64,000 bases of DNA from JAKZVK01 sp965248255 (GCA_965248255.1 CBDFIW010000001.1:855087-919086), one strand, 5' to 3'. Shown: positions 24,917 through 34,329, numbered from the stretch's first letter. Made by a program: numbers and translations. Notes: generated by a model not told the origin, from the sequence alone.

Positions 24917-25599
24917 CACTTGACGGGCCAGCGTGTCTTTCGTCTTTCTGGCGGCGGAGTGTTGATCATCAGATGCCGCCGGGGACAGAGACGGCTCCCG
25001 GGACTTGGCGACGTCCCGCAGGTTCCAGTCGGTTTCGTTCTCTCCGCCCGCGTATGGGGATGCGGCTCCGGGTTGAGCCAAGTAGGCCGAGGTCGCGGTC
25101 GACCTTGGCTCGGATCGCGCCGGCGACGGAGCCCGGGCGGCGGTGAAGAGTGATGCCGGATGCAGGTCGTGTCGCGGGAGTCGGGTCGTATGCAGGGATG
25201 GCTTGCTGTCAGTGCGAAGAGAATGCACACCCGCGATCTCAGCCTCCGGACCGGACAGGTTACCGCCCGTCAGAGGGAGACCCCTCTTGCCTAACCCGGG
25301 CTTTGCTTGCCGATCTGTCGGTGCCATCGTAACCACCACACTCGCTCCCGCAGGGGACGCGAGCGCCCTACGTTGCCCGCAACAACAGCCGGGAGCAGTT
25401 TGGCTTGCACAGGATGATTCCTTGTCCTGTGCCCGGGGGCGCCGTCGAAAGAACTACTCCATACTCTTGACACGACAATACTACCCTGGTCTGAGCCAGC
25501 TGGCAATCCGACGAGCGGTATATGACTATCTGGCAGATTCATACTGCTAGAGAACTAGGAGTACTAGCACTGAAAATATCCGGTGGCACGAAAAATCAC
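24917..25599. other. Long intergenic region between the membrane protein and DUF3500 genes
   Basis: I see no convincing gene here. The minus-strand frame of the membrane protein stays open through about 25339 but is low-complexity, and its alternative frames are equally Pro/Arg-rich. A strong hairpin lies at 25406-25431 and a TTGACA at about 25469-25474 without a matching -10. The right third is less GC-rich than the surroundings. A longer N-terminus for the membrane protein cannot be fully excluded. Confidence 0.4.
25406..25431. repeat. Perfect 8-bp hairpin (GCACAGGA / TCCTGTGC)
   Basis: GCACAGGA at 25406-25413 and TCCTGTGC at 25424-25431 are exact reverse complements separated by ten bases. 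There is no adjacent T-run, so it is not a standard intrinsic terminator. It could be an operator or a transcript structure; nothing nearby decides which. Confidence 0.4.
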
Positions 25600-25628
25600 T
25601 TGACCTCCGTCGCCCAAAGTGCGATAAC
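25600..25628 (+). promoter_or_regulatory. Predicted promoter of the DUF3500 gene
   Basis: TTGACC (25600-25605), a 17-base spacer and GATAAC (25623-25628) lie 26 bases before the ATG of the DUF3500 gene. The -35 matches five of six consensus bases and the -10 four of six. A purine-rich GAAGGGG sits between it and the start codon. Confidence 0.45.
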
Positions 25629-25654
25629 GCCTCTAGCACGGGAAGGGGCTAACC

Positions 25655-26620
25655 ATGTCAGGTCAGGATCGTGACTCCGTTGATCGTAGACAGTTTCTGA
25701 AGACGGCGGCTTTGGGGGGAGCGGCGATGACTGCGGGCATTGCCTCCGCCGCCAGGCATTCGACCTCGGAGACACTCGTGGCGCAGCTCTACCAGAGCCT
25801 GTCCGCCGAGCAAAAGAGTAAGGTCGCCTTCGCGTTCGACGACCCTCTGCGATCGAAGGTCGACAACAACTGGCACATCACGCCGGCCCGTATCAAGGAC
25901 TTCTTCTCGCCCGACCAGCAGGCAATGATCAGCGAGATCTTCCACGGGCTGCACAACCCTGACTTCGTGGACAAGGTGCTTGACCACATTCGCGACGACG
26001 CGGGTGGGCTCGGCGAGTACGCCGTCGCTCTGTTCGGTGAGCCGGGCACGGGTGCGTTCGAGTTCGTTCTCACAGGCCGCCATTGCACGGTTCGCTGCGA
26101 CGGTGACTCGGTGGAAGGGGCCGCTTTCGGCGGGCCGATCTTCTACGGCCACGCCGCGGGGAGCTTCAACGAAGCCGCCGACCACCCGAACAACGTTTAC
26201 TGGTACCAGGCGGTGCGTGCAAACGAGGTATTCCAGGCGCTCGACGGCAAGCAGCGGGGCGCTGCGTTGCTCGGGGAGGCGCGCGCCGAACAGGCCTCGG
26301 CCACCGTACGTTTGGAGCGTTCGCGAGACGACCTGGCGGGTCTGCCGGTGTCGGAGATGTCGGCGGACCAAAGAAAGCTCGTTGACCACGTTCTATCTGA
26401 TTTGCTGTTGCCGTTCCGCAAGGCGGACCGCGACGAGGCGATGAAGCTGATCCGCTCTGGCGGTGGCATCGAGGCCCTCTCGATGTCATTCTACAAGAAC
26501 CACGACATCGGCAACGACGGCGTGTGGGATGTCTGGCAACTCGAGAGCCCGTCGATGATCTGGTACTTCCGCGGCGCCCCGCACGTTCATACGTGGGTCA
26601 ACATTCGCCAGCCCGCTTAA
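25655..26620 (+). CDS. Tat-exported DUF3500 family protein
   Basis: This 321-residue protein has a twin-arginine signal (DRRQFLKTAALGGAAMTAG). The body matches what I know of DUF3500: an early AFAFDDPLRSKVDNNWHITP, then LFGEPGTGAFEFVLTGRHCTVRCDGDS, GGPIFYGHAAG and a late SPSMIWYFRGAPHVHTWVNI. The many conserved His and Trp suggest a metal-binding periplasmic protein, but the family's function is not established. It has its own promoter and is followed 96 bases later by an SDR gene on the same strand. Confidence 0.85.
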   Translation: MSGQDRDSVDRRQFLKTAALGGAAMTAGIASAARHSTSETLVAQLYQSLSAEQKSKVAFAFDDPLRSKVDNNWHITPARIKDFFSPDQQAMISEIFHGLHNPDFVDKVLDHIRDDAGGLGEYAVALFGEPGTGAFEFVLTGRHCTVRCDGDSVEGAAFGGPIFYGHAAGSFNEAADHPNNVYWYQAVRANEVFQALDGKQRGAALLGEARAEQASATVRLERSRDDLAGLPVSEMSADQRKLVDHVLSDLLLPFRKADRDEAMKLIRSGGGIEALSMSFYKNHDIGNDGVWDVWQLESPSMIWYFRGAPHVHTWVNIRQPA

Positions 26621-26716
26621 GGGCGGGCACCCCACAGGCCGAGCTATCTGTGTCGGCGCCCCTGACCGGCGCGGCTCAAAGGGGTGGAGTGTCTCATCAA
26701 GAGGAGGATGAGTTCG

Positions 26717-27466
26717 GTGGAGAACGTTGCGATGGTCACGGGTGCGGGCAGCGGCGTTGGCAGGGCGGCGGCGTTCGCGCTTTCACGGGAGGGGTATTCG
26801 CTGGTGTTGGTCGGGCGGCGGGCGGAGCCGCTCGAGAACACCGCAGCAGAGATCGGGGTCGGCGGGCCGCCGGCGTTGGTCGTGTCTGCGGATGTGGGCG
26901 ACCCGGTGGCGGTGTATAGCCTGTTCGCGCAAACAAAAGAGCGGTTCGGGCGGCTCGATGTGCTGTTCAATAACGCCGGGATCGGCGCGCCGGCCGTCCC
27001 CATGGAAGAGCTGACCTACGAGCAATGGAAAGCCGTGGTCGACGTCAACTTGACCGGCGCGTTCCTTTGCACGCAAGGAGCGTTCAAGCTGATGAAGAGC
27101 CAAACGCCGAGGGGCGGGCGGATCATCAATAACGGATCGGTCTCGGCCCACACGCCGCGCCCGCACTCCGCGCCCTACACCGCCACGAAGCATGCGGTGA
27201 CGGGTCTGACGAAATCGACTGCCCTGGATGGGCGCCCGTTCGATATCGCTTGCGGACAAATCGACATCGGCAACGCGGCCACACCGATGACGGCCCGCAT
27301 GGCGGAGGGCGTGCCGCAGGCGGATGGGTCGGTGGCGGTCGAAGCGAGGATGGACGTTGAAGATGTGGCACGGGCGGTTGTCTATATGGCGAGTTTGCCG
27401 CTTGATGCGAACGTGTTGACCATGACCGTGATGGCGACGAAGATGCCGTACGTCGGGCGGGGGTGA
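26717..27466 (+). CDS. Short-chain dehydrogenase/reductase (SDR)
   Basis: I choose a GTG start at 26717 because AGGAGG lies nine bases upstream; upstream GTG and ATG codons at 26684 and 26708 leave that ribosome site misplaced. The 249-residue product is a classical SDR: cofactor loop TGAGSGVG, NNAG motif (LFNNAGIG), catalytic Ser in NGSVSAHT and YTATK. The Arg following the second β-strand (VGRRAE) suggests NADP(H). Such enzymes oxidise or reduce alcohols and ketones in the cytoplasm. The substrate is unknown. Confidence 0.9.
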   Translation: MENVAMVTGAGSGVGRAAAFALSREGYSLVLVGRRAEPLENTAAEIGVGGPPALVVSADVGDPVAVYSLFAQTKERFGRLDVLFNNAGIGAPAVPMEELTYEQWKAVVDVNLTGAFLCTQGAFKLMKSQTPRGGRIINNGSVSAHTPRPHSAPYTATKHAVTGLTKSTALDGRPFDIACGQIDIGNAATPMTARMAEGVPQADGSVAVEARMDVEDVARAVVYMASLPLDANVLTMTVMATKMPYVGRG

Positions 27467-27660
27467 CCGAGACGTGCCGTTGTACCTTCATTCAGGGGTC
27501 GGGAATTCCGTCGACAGGGGTCTCGACGCGGCACGCTGAGAGCGTGCGCCCGTGATGACAGTGGAAGCGATGGGCAGTCAAGGAAGCTCGTCCCACTGGT
27601 CCGTCACAGTTCCTGAACGCATCCTCTGGATAGCAGTTCGGTACGATTGAGATCCGAATT

Positions 27661-28575
27661 ATGGCTGCTGGGAACAGTAAGGCGGTTGTTGCGGCGATGA
27701 TCGCGAATGGCGGGATCGCCATCGCCAAGTTCGTTGCGTTTGCAATGACTGGCGCCGCATCCATGCTCGCCGAGGGTGTTCACTCGGTTGCGGATACGGG
27801 CAACCAGGCTTTGCTGCTCTGGGGCGGAGTGGCGGCGCGGCGGGTGCCGGACGAGCTGCGTCCTTTTGGGTATGGGCGGGAACGTTACTTCTGGGCGTTC
27901 GTGGTCGCGCTGGTGATGTTCTCGATGGGCGGCCTGTATGCGATCGTCGAAGGGATCGAGAAGCTGCTTCACCCACACGCGATCGAGAGGCCCGAGTGGG
28001 CGATCGGGGTGCTGTTGCTTGGCATGGTGCTCGAGGGCGGCTCGTTCGTCGTGGCCTTCCGCGAAGCGCGCCGGACGAAGGGGAGGGCTTCGTGGTGGGA
28101 CTTCGTGCGGCGGACGAAGCTTCCTGAATTGCCGACCGTCCTACTCGAGGACCTCGGCGCGTTGGTGGGGCTGCTGCTAGCCCTCGTCGGCGTGAGCTTG
28201 GCGGTAGTGACGCAGGACCCTCGCTTCGACGCCATGGGCAGTATTTCCATTGGCGTGCTGCTGGTGGTGATCGCGATGGTGTTGGCGATCGAGATGCGCA
28301 GCCTGCTGATCGGCGAGTCGGCGTCTGTCAAGACCGAGAGCCGAATTGAGGCGGCGCTGGCCGGCAACGAGTCGGTGCTTCAATTGCGCGAGTTGCGCAC
28401 GCAGCACATCGGCCCCGAGGACTTATTGGTTGGAATCAAGGCGGAGTTTGATCCGCGGCTCACCTCGGCCGAGCTGGCGCACGAGATCAATAGGGTGGAA
28501 GCGCGGATTCGCCAGACGGTGCCGATCGCGCGATTTGTTTACATTGAGCCGGCGGGGTCGGTTGCGGACGGCTAA
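27661..28575 (+). CDS. Cation diffusion facilitator (CDF) transporter
   Basis: This 304-residue inner-membrane protein has about six hydrophobic segments, as in CDF proteins that export Zn2+, Fe2+, Co2+ or similar ions by proton antiport. HSVADTGNQ in TM2 (HxxxD) is the usual metal site; the partner in TM5 reads LLEDLGALVG. The cytoplasmic C-terminal domain is short (about 225-300, ending ARFVYIEPAG). The sequence is closer to the SLC30A9/mitochondrial-like branch than to FieF, so the ion is uncertain. It is monocistronic. Confidence 0.9.
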   Translation: MAAGNSKAVVAAMIANGGIAIAKFVAFAMTGAASMLAEGVHSVADTGNQALLLWGGVAARRVPDELRPFGYGRERYFWAFVVALVMFSMGGLYAIVEGIEKLLHPHAIERPEWAIGVLLLGMVLEGGSFVVAFREARRTKGRASWWDFVRRTKLPELPTVLLEDLGALVGLLLALVGVSLAVVTQDPRFDAMGSISIGVLLVVIAMVLAIEMRSLLIGESASVKTESRIEAALAGNESVLQLRELRTQHIGPEDLLVGIKAEFDPRLTSAELAHEINRVEARIRQTVPIARFVYIEPAGSVADG

Positions 28576-28641
28576 GGAACCCAGATTTCCAGTTTCAGTC
28601 TCTTTTGCCTAACCCCCTTCGACTGCCTGGGACGCATTTAT

Positions 28642-28809
28642 CTATGCGGGGTTGAGGGTATCGAAAGGCACGCGGAGGCCGACAACCACGTGGGTGAAAA
28701 AGAAAACGAGCCGTTCGTATCGTGTCTTCAGCCTCATAAACAACACCCCAATCCCACCGCCACCGAGATTCGCGGTGATCCTGTAGCGGGATACGGTTTG
28801 ACCGACTCT
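28642..28809 (-). pseudogene. Remnant of a serine/threonine kinase N-terminus
   Basis: The minus strand reads GQTVSRYRITANLGGGG followed by IGVLFMRLKTRYERLV, then degenerates to a stop at 28644-28642. This aligns with the N-terminus of the kinase at 34100 (GQTISHYKVTEKLGEGGMG, VVYKAEDADLKRPV). The glycine loop is kept but the VAIK lysine region is lost. No start codon or rest of the kinase remains. It is probably the leftover of a second acidobacterial kinase gene, lying between the CDF gene and the fkbM remnant. Confidence 0.7.
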
Positions 28810-28960
28810 CGACGTCAAGCTTATACCGCTCGGGGTTAGACTACTGCCTTGCGCCAGCGCGTTCCTAACCCATTCATTCCAAATCGCTTAACTCTGCGTC
28901 CGCCTGCTCAGCAACAGCACATCCGGAACCACACGCCAAGCGCCCACAATCGAGCAGCTA

Positions 28961-30124
28961 GTGTAGTGCGTCAAGCAGATTGCACCTTATGCAGGGCGGC
29001 ACGTCCGCGCTTGACTTTCTCGAGGATGTCGGAGGCGGTCGCGGTCCAGATGAAGGGCGTGGGATGCCCGTTGTGCTGGGCGATGTAGTCGTCAATGGCG
29101 GCGACGAGCTCATCCACGCTGCGAAACACGCCGCGGCGCAGGCGCTTGACGGTGAGATCGCGAAAGAATCGCTCGACCATGTTCAGCCACGACGCCGAGG
29201 TCGGGGTGAAATGAATGTGGAAGCGCGGGTGACGATCGAGCCAACGCTTCACAGCGGCATGCTTGTGGGTGGCATAGTTGTCCACGATGAGATGAAGCTG
29301 TTTGTCCTTGGGAGTGCGGCGGTCAATTAAGCGCAGGAAGCGCAGCCATTCCTGGTGGCTGTGTCGGGGCATGCACTCGGCGATCACGCTGCCGTCAAGG
29401 CTGTTGAGCGCCGCAAACAGGGTGGTCGTGCCGTTGCGCTTGTAATCGTGGGTCATCGTTTGGCCGCGTCCCTTTTTGAGCGGCAGGCCGGGCTGGGTGC
29501 GATCGAGGGCTTGGATTTGGGACTTCTCATCGAGCGAGAGAACCAGAGCATGCTCAGGCGGATTGAGATAGAGTCCGACGATGTCGTCGAGTTTCTCGGC
29601 GAAACGCGGGTCATTGCTGAGCTTGAAGGTCTTGACGCGGTGGGGCTTGAGGCCATGGGCGCGCCAAATCCGTCCCACGGTGGAAGCGCTGACGCCGGCC
29701 GCGGCGGCCATGGTGCGGCGGCTCCAGTGGGTGGCGTTGGACGGTTTCTCGCGGGTGGTCTTGTGGATGATCTGCTGTACTTTCTGCTTCGAGACGGCAG
29801 GTTTACGACCGGGCCGTGGGGCGTCTTTTGCAATGCCGGCGATGCTGCTTTCGAGAAAGCGCGTGCGCCAGCGGGCCACCAACTGCCGCGAGACACCGAG
29901 CTGTGCGGCGATCTGCTTATTCTCGAGACCGTCGGCGGCCAGCAGGACAATCCTGGCTCGCAGGGCGAGACGAACGGCGACTTGGCGGCCGCGCGCGTAG
30001 CGGTCCAACTGCTTGCATTGCGCTGTGTTCAAAGTTACTGGTTGTGCTCTTCGCATCCCATGCCTCCTGTTAATAGAGACGATGGGAAGTCAATATAAGT
30101 TACATTATTTATGGTGCACTACAC
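28961..30124. mobile_element. IS630-family element, copy 2
   Basis: This 1164-base copy is flanked by TA at 28959-28960 and 30125-30126. Its ends GTGTAGTGC are perfect inverted repeats. Removing it with one TA restores the 3' end of the fkbM frame, so it inserted there directly. It lies in the same orientation as copy 1, 5 kb away. Because each copy has its own TA duplication in a different gene, they look like two separate insertions. Confidence 0.93.
28971..30056 (-). CDS. IS630-family transposase, copy 2
   Basis: This 361-residue transposase is identical to that of copy 1 except for Leu instead of Phe in DI(L/F)EKVKRG. All DDE residues (LVLSLDEKS, LIVDNYATH, SWLNMVERFF) and both HTH regions are intact. 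It is a single ORF without frameshifting, unlike the IS630 element near clpX. Near identity of the two copies implies recent transposition. Confidence 0.94.
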   Translation of the reverse strand: MRRAQPVTLNTAQCKQLDRYARGRQVAVRLALRARIVLLAADGLENKQIAAQLGVSRQLVARWRTRFLESSIAGIAKDAPRPGRKPAVSKQKVQQIIHKTTREKPSNATHWSRRTMAAAAGVSASTVGRIWRAHGLKPHRVKTFKLSNDPRFAEKLDDIVGLYLNPPEHALVLSLDEKSQIQALDRTQPGLPLKKGRGQTMTHDYKRNGTTTLFAALNSLDGSVIAECMPRHSHQEWLRFLRLIDRRTPKDKQLHLIVDNYATHKHAAVKRWLDRHPRFHIHFTPTSASWLNMVERFFRDLTVKRLRRGVFRSVDELVAAIDDYIAQHNGHPTPFIWTATASDILEKVKRGRAALHKVQSA

Positions 30125-31255
30125 TAGTACACCCGGCCTCGTACCCTGGCACCAGCTCCTTGAGCAGCGCCATGATCTCGCCCGCCTCATCTCCGTCCTC
30201 AGCCGCGATGACCAGCTTGGGCCCGAAACGCTCAAGCGTTGCACGGCCGCCCCGTAGAGCTCGCGCCACCGCCCCTTTGATATCCATCTTGATCAGATCC
30301 ACCCGCTCGAGCCCCAGCTCTTTTACCAGCAGATCGATGGTCGTCAAAGCGATCGTATGCCGGCTCTCAGAGTCCGGGTTTTTGTGGATAAAGCCGTCGG
30401 CGGCCGAGTTGTCCGGGTCTTCCCATAGCGGCAGCTCATCGACCTCGTCCCAGATCCCCTTGGGGTAGATGATCACCCGCCCCTCGGCGATCTCGTCCAC
30501 GAGATTGCGCCGCAAACACTCCACATTCGCCGGCGCCGGCTCGATCGCGACCACCAATGCGGCCCCACGCCCCAGCGCCTCCCGCACGTAGATCCCCACA
30601 TGCGCTTCGCCGTCAAGCACGATCTCCCCCGGCTGCACCGTGCGTTCCCCCGTCGCCGTATTGGTCGACGGCCTGCTGCGCGGTGATCGTAGCCAACGAT
30701 CCTGAGCTCCCGGCGGGGATCCAGTACGCGCCCTCCGACGTCTCCCATAACTCAAACCCTGCCGGATCCGTTTCTAACAGCCGGACGCTATCCTGGATCC
30801 GCTCGCGAGCCGCTTGCAACTCGAGCCGCAGGTCTCCGGCGCCCCAGACATCTGTCAAAGGACAGATCGTACTCCGCCCACCCAGCGCCAACGCCAAGGG
30901 GATCCACTGCGGGCTCACCCACAGCAGCAACAACAGGAAAACGAACCCGACCTCCAGCGCCAGGATCCCCTGGAAGAGTCGAACAGCAAACCTTCGAACC
31001 GAAGATTTCCGTTCTGGCTGTCCCGGCGCGATCATAGTAGCCAGAGTAGCTGAATTGACGTTTCCGCTGCCATCTTGGCCGAGTCTTGCGGTGGGCATCG
31101 CGAGGTGTCAACCGAAGTGTGACAAGGGTATCGGTGGGCCGGGCTATGGAGCTTCGAAAGATCGCTGAGTTCAGGGTGCCGACCTCGTTCGCGAAGAGGG
31201 AAGGCCACCCGCGAACAGCTAACGGCAAACGAGGGCCACGCGGTACTCCGCGGGC

Positions 31256-31978
31256 TTAGCCCTGCTGCCGGTCTTTGAACTCGGTGAACCAATTTTCGAC
31301 GATGCGGATGGAGGGCTGCTGAGTCTCGGCACCCACCGGCTCGGCTAGGAGAAACCGCTCTCCGTCTGCCGAGACGTCGTATTGGGCTATGAATAGTCCC
31401 GCTGCCAAACTCGGATGCTCAAACAGTCTGGTCACGGAGCCCACAGAGAACTTCGGACTCGCTTCGACAGGAACCGCCATCAGTGTGCCCCCCTCGACGT
31501 AGAAAAGCTCCTTCCCATCCCGGCTCCAACGCACCTGCCGGCCCCCGTTGTTCGACACAGTCGTCCTACTGCCGCGCTCGGGAAAGGGTAGTACATAGAC
31601 TTCGTCTTGTCCGGACTCGTCCGACACGTAGGCGACAAATCGGCCGTCGGGCGAGAGTTTCGGCGCACGCTCATTGAAGGATGTTTGCAGGAATGGATGA
31701 GGCTCCCAGCCGCTGCCGTCTTCGGTGCGCTCCAGATACCAGAGGTCGCTCCCGCTTGCCGGACCTTGCAAGAAATACAGGAGATACTTTCTATCCCGTG
31801 ACCAGTCGGATAGATACTCGTCGTGGGGTGTAGCCGTCGGCACCGTCTCGTCGCCACCGCCATCGGCCCGCCGCAGGAAGATATCCGGGTTACCCGCCGG
31901 ACTGAAGGAAAACGCCACTTCCTGTCCTGTAGGCGACCAAGCAACGGGTGCAAAGCCTGCAAGCCCGGGCCGCCGAGT
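31256..31978 (-). pseudogene. Detached C-terminal propeller part of the kinase gene
   Basis: This frame continues the WD40/TolB-like propeller of the upstream kinase: GLAGFAPVAWSPTGQE, then VAFSFSPAGNPDIFLRRADGGG, LSPDGRFVAYVSDESGQDEVYVLPFP and a normal family C-terminus ending ENWFTEFKDRQQG. It lies one frame away from the kinase ORF, and a TGA at 31981-31979 blocks it upstream. A one-base indel between about 31950 and 31978 separated the two. A sequencing error would give the same picture. Without a start codon it is probably not translated. Confidence 0.75.
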
Positions 31979-34100
31979 TCAGGCGAGTCCTCGCGCCGCG
32001 ATTGATATCGTAGACCCACACCTCGGTGTTCGAGCCCCCCTGGGAGGAAAAAGCCACCAGCCGCTCATCGGGAGATAGTGTTGGGTAACGGATCGCCTCC
32101 TGCACCAGGCTCATGCCTCCGGCTTTCTCACCCCGCCGGTCGCGCCAAACCACTTGCTGTTGCCTGCTGCCGGCGCTGTCGAGGTAAGCCAGCGTTCCGT
32201 CGGTTGCAACGGTAGGGCCTCGGCTGTTTTGCGATAAGGGGAAGGCTTCGCCGGTTGCCTTTAAGCTGCCTAAGGCAAAGGGCAGGGCCCAAAGATCGTG
32301 TGCCAGGCCAGGCGACTGATACACAAGATGGCCGCTGGGTGAATAGAAGGGTCGGGCGCCAGGCGCCAGAATCTCTCGGTGGCCCGTATCGAGATCCTGG
32401 ACGGCAAGCGTCCCCGCGCCACCGGCACCGAACGCAAAAACCAGAACACGGGAGCCGGCCTGGGGTGGCAGGAAATGAGGATCGACCAAGCCGCCCCGTA
32501 GACTTCCTGACGGGGAGTCGGACTCGTCCGGCGCAATCACTACGCTGGGGGTGCCTCCGCGTGCGAGCACTTCATATAGCACCCGTGGGGTGCCTGAGGA
32601 GAAAACAATCAGCTCACCGTCGGGACTCCAGGATCCTCCACGCATGTTAGCGTCGGGCAGCTCACACAGCGGGATGGCCAAACCACCTCGAACCGAAACT
32701 TTCTTGAGCTCTCCCCCTGTCCCAAAGCCGATGAAATTGCTATCGGGCGACCAAAATGGCCTAATAGCTCCTTCGGTGCCTTCGATGGCGCGGGGTTGTT
32801 GCTGATCGAGATCCTGGACCCAGAGCTTTGGCTCGGCGTCCCTGGCTACAAAGGCAATGTGCCTGCCGTTGGGTGAGATGGCGACATTAGTCCGGAAGAC
32901 AGTCGTGCTCACAGGGACCGGCGGCACAAGGGCGAATCGGCGCAGGGGGGCTTCGGCGACGGTGTCCGTCGAAGAAAGCCAGAGAACAGCGAAGACCAGA
33001 GCGAGAAGCACGCCCAGCGCAGCAGTCCCCAGGAGCACGGTTTGCTTGCGCCGTTGCACACGCTCGATCTGCTGCTCCGACGACTGCGTTAATACCCGGA
33101 TCGCGACAGACCGATGCAACTCGGTGTCTTCGGCGACGTACTTGATCGAATCATCCGATTCTTCGGCGTCCTCGATCACTCGATAGCGTGCTAGCGGACC
33201 TGGGGGAGGTTGAGCCGTTGCTGTCGGCTCCGTCGCGACAATCTGACTTGGGACTTGTGCCTTCAAGATCGTAGATCTGCCGGATTCGAGCTTCTTCTGC
33301 AGGCTTCGTAGGTCAAGAAGCAGCTCGTCGGTGTGCTGGTAGCGCTCGTCGCGCTCTTTGGCCAGACACTTATTTACCAGTAGCTCCAGCTCCATCGGGA
33401 CGCCCGTCCGCAGCCCCGTCATCGGTTCGGGCTCTTCGTTGGTGATGGAGTACATCACTGCCTTGTCGTAGTGGCCTCTGAACGGCTGCTGGCCCGTGAC
33501 CATTTCGTAGATGACGACCCCCAACGACCAGATGTCCGTGCGGTGATCCAGCTCCATCCCGTAGGTCTGCTCGGGCGACATGTAGGTCACCGTGCCCATC
33601 GTCTCGTCCAGTCGGGTGAGCTTCGAGCGGTCGCTCAACAGCGCCAGGCCAAAGTCCATAATCGTGACCTGGCCATCCTCACCAATCATCAGGTTGGCGG
33701 GTTTGATGTCCCGATGAACAATCCCCTTGCTGTGAGCAGCCTGTAAGCCTTTGGCAGATTGGATGGCTATGTCGAGCGCATCCTTCAGTTTCAGCGGCAC
33801 CGCCTCGATCTTATTCTCCAGCGGATCGCCCTCGATGAAGGCCATCGCGATGAAGGTCTTGGCTTCCACCTGACGGATCTCGTAGACGTGGCAGACGTTG
33901 GGATGGTTCAGGGAGGCCGCAGCCTCGGCTTCGCGCCGGAAGCGGGCCTTGACCTCTTCGTCCCCGAGCAGGTGAGCGGCGAGGAACTTGAGGGCGACGG
34001 GACGTTTGAGGTCGGCGTCTTCGGCTTTGTAAACGACACCCATCCCGCCCTCGCCGAGTTTCTCGGTGACCTTGTAGTGGGAGATGGTCTGACCGATCAT
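31890..34100 (-). CDS. Transmembrane serine/threonine protein kinase with TolB-like propeller, frameshifted near its end
   Basis: The 736-residue product has an intact Hanks-type kinase domain (about 1-275): GEGGMGVVY glycine loop, Lys in VALKFLA, HRDIKPANLM catalytic loop, DFGLA and APE-like MSPEQ. A membrane helix follows (VLLGTAALGVLLALVFAVLWL, about 350-370). The extracytoplasmic part is a WD40/PD40 propeller (VAISPNGRHIAFVA, FWSPDSNFIGFG). After VYDINRGARTRL the frame leaves the propeller and ends at ...VFLQSGG, while the normal continuation lies in the next frame. The kinase may still work with a truncated sensor. The architecture is typical of Acidobacteriota. Confidence 0.88.
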   Translation of the reverse strand: MIGQTISHYKVTEKLGEGGMGVVYKAEDADLKRPVALKFLAAHLLGDEEVKARFRREAEAAASLNHPNVCHVYEIRQVEAKTFIAMAFIEGDPLENKIEAVPLKLKDALDIAIQSAKGLQAAHSKGIVHRDIKPANLMIGEDGQVTIMDFGLALLSDRSKLTRLDETMGTVTYMSPEQTYGMELDHRTDIWSLGVVIYEMVTGQQPFRGHYDKAVMYSITNEEPEPMTGLRTGVPMELELLVNKCLAKERDERYQHTDELLLDLRSLQKKLESGRSTILKAQVPSQIVATEPTATAQPPPGPLARYRVIEDAEESDDSIKYVAEDTELHRSVAIRVLTQSSEQQIERVQRRKQTVLLGTAALGVLLALVFAVLWLSSTDTVAEAPLRRFALVPPVPVSTTVFRTNVAISPNGRHIAFVARDAEPKLWVQDLDQQQPRAIEGTEGAIRPFWSPDSNFIGFGTGGELKKVSVRGGLAIPLCELPDANMRGGSWSPDGELIVFSSGTPRVLYEVLARGGTPSVVIAPDESDSPSGSLRGGLVDPHFLPPQAGSRVLVFAFGAGGAGTLAVQDLDTGHREILAPGARPFYSPSGHLVYQSPGLAHDLWALPFALGSLKATGEAFPLSQNSRGPTVATDGTLAYLDSAGSRQQQVVWRDRRGEKAGGMSLVQEAIRYPTLSPDERLVAFSSQGGSNTEVWVYDINRGARTRLNSAARACRLCTRCLVAYRTGSGVFLQSGG

Positions 34101-34183
34101 TGTCGGACCGCTCGCTGATCCGGACGAGCCAGAACCGAAAGGGGACCCGTGTCGGACCGAACCGACGTGGGCAGAGAGGGAGC

Positions 34184-34203
34184 GCGCGGGTTTACACCCG
34201 CGC
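34184..34203. repeat. Perfect 8-bp hairpin upstream of the kinase gene
   Basis: GCGCGGGT and ACCCGCGC are exact reverse complements with a TTAC loop. The hairpin lies 84-103 bases before the kinase ATG, in the region that should hold its promoter and leader, and could be an operator or leader structure. The remainder of the 229 bases between the kinase and the IS1202-like element shows nothing else I can name. Confidence 0.4.
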
Positions 34204-34311
34204 CTCTGTCCGGGCCTCGGAAATTTTCTGCCGTGCTTGGCAAGGATTTCCCCACGTAGGTACTCACGGTCACGGCTCGGTTGGTCTGAGGGAATTGTAC
34301 CGCCTCAGGCA

Positions 34312-34329
34312 AGGTGCTGAAAACAACAG
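34312..34329. repeat. 18-bp target duplication, left copy
   Basis: AGGTGCTGAAAACAACAG at 34312-34329 is repeated exactly at 35918-35935, immediately outside both ends of the IS1202-like element. An exact 18-base direct repeat abutting both inverted ends is a target-site duplication made on insertion. Confidence 0.9.

Larger units (their letters stand above)
28888..31035 (-). pseudogene. FkbM-family methyltransferase gene, frameshifted and split by IS630
   Basis: The 5' part starts at 31035 (MIAPGQPERKSS) with a membrane anchor (LALEVGFVFLLLLLWV) and a soluble segment to SLATITAQQAVDQYGDG. A frameshift near 30650 leads to the methyltransferase fold in another frame: GERTVQPGEIVLDGEAHVGIYV, VVAIEPAPANVECLRRNL, TTIDLLVKELGL and IKMDIKGAVARAL. 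The frame runs into IS630 copy 2 at ELVPGYEAGCT. Past the element the same frame resumes at 28960 with SCSIVGAWRVVPDVLLL and ends at TAA (28890-28888). The SAM motif (DGEAHVG for DCGANVG) is altered. The gene is dead. Confidence 0.85.

Noticed and set aside
22820..30124. Composite transposon bounded by the two IS630 copies
   Set aside because: Each copy has its own TA target duplication inside a different gene, which points to separate insertions rather than one composite transposition.
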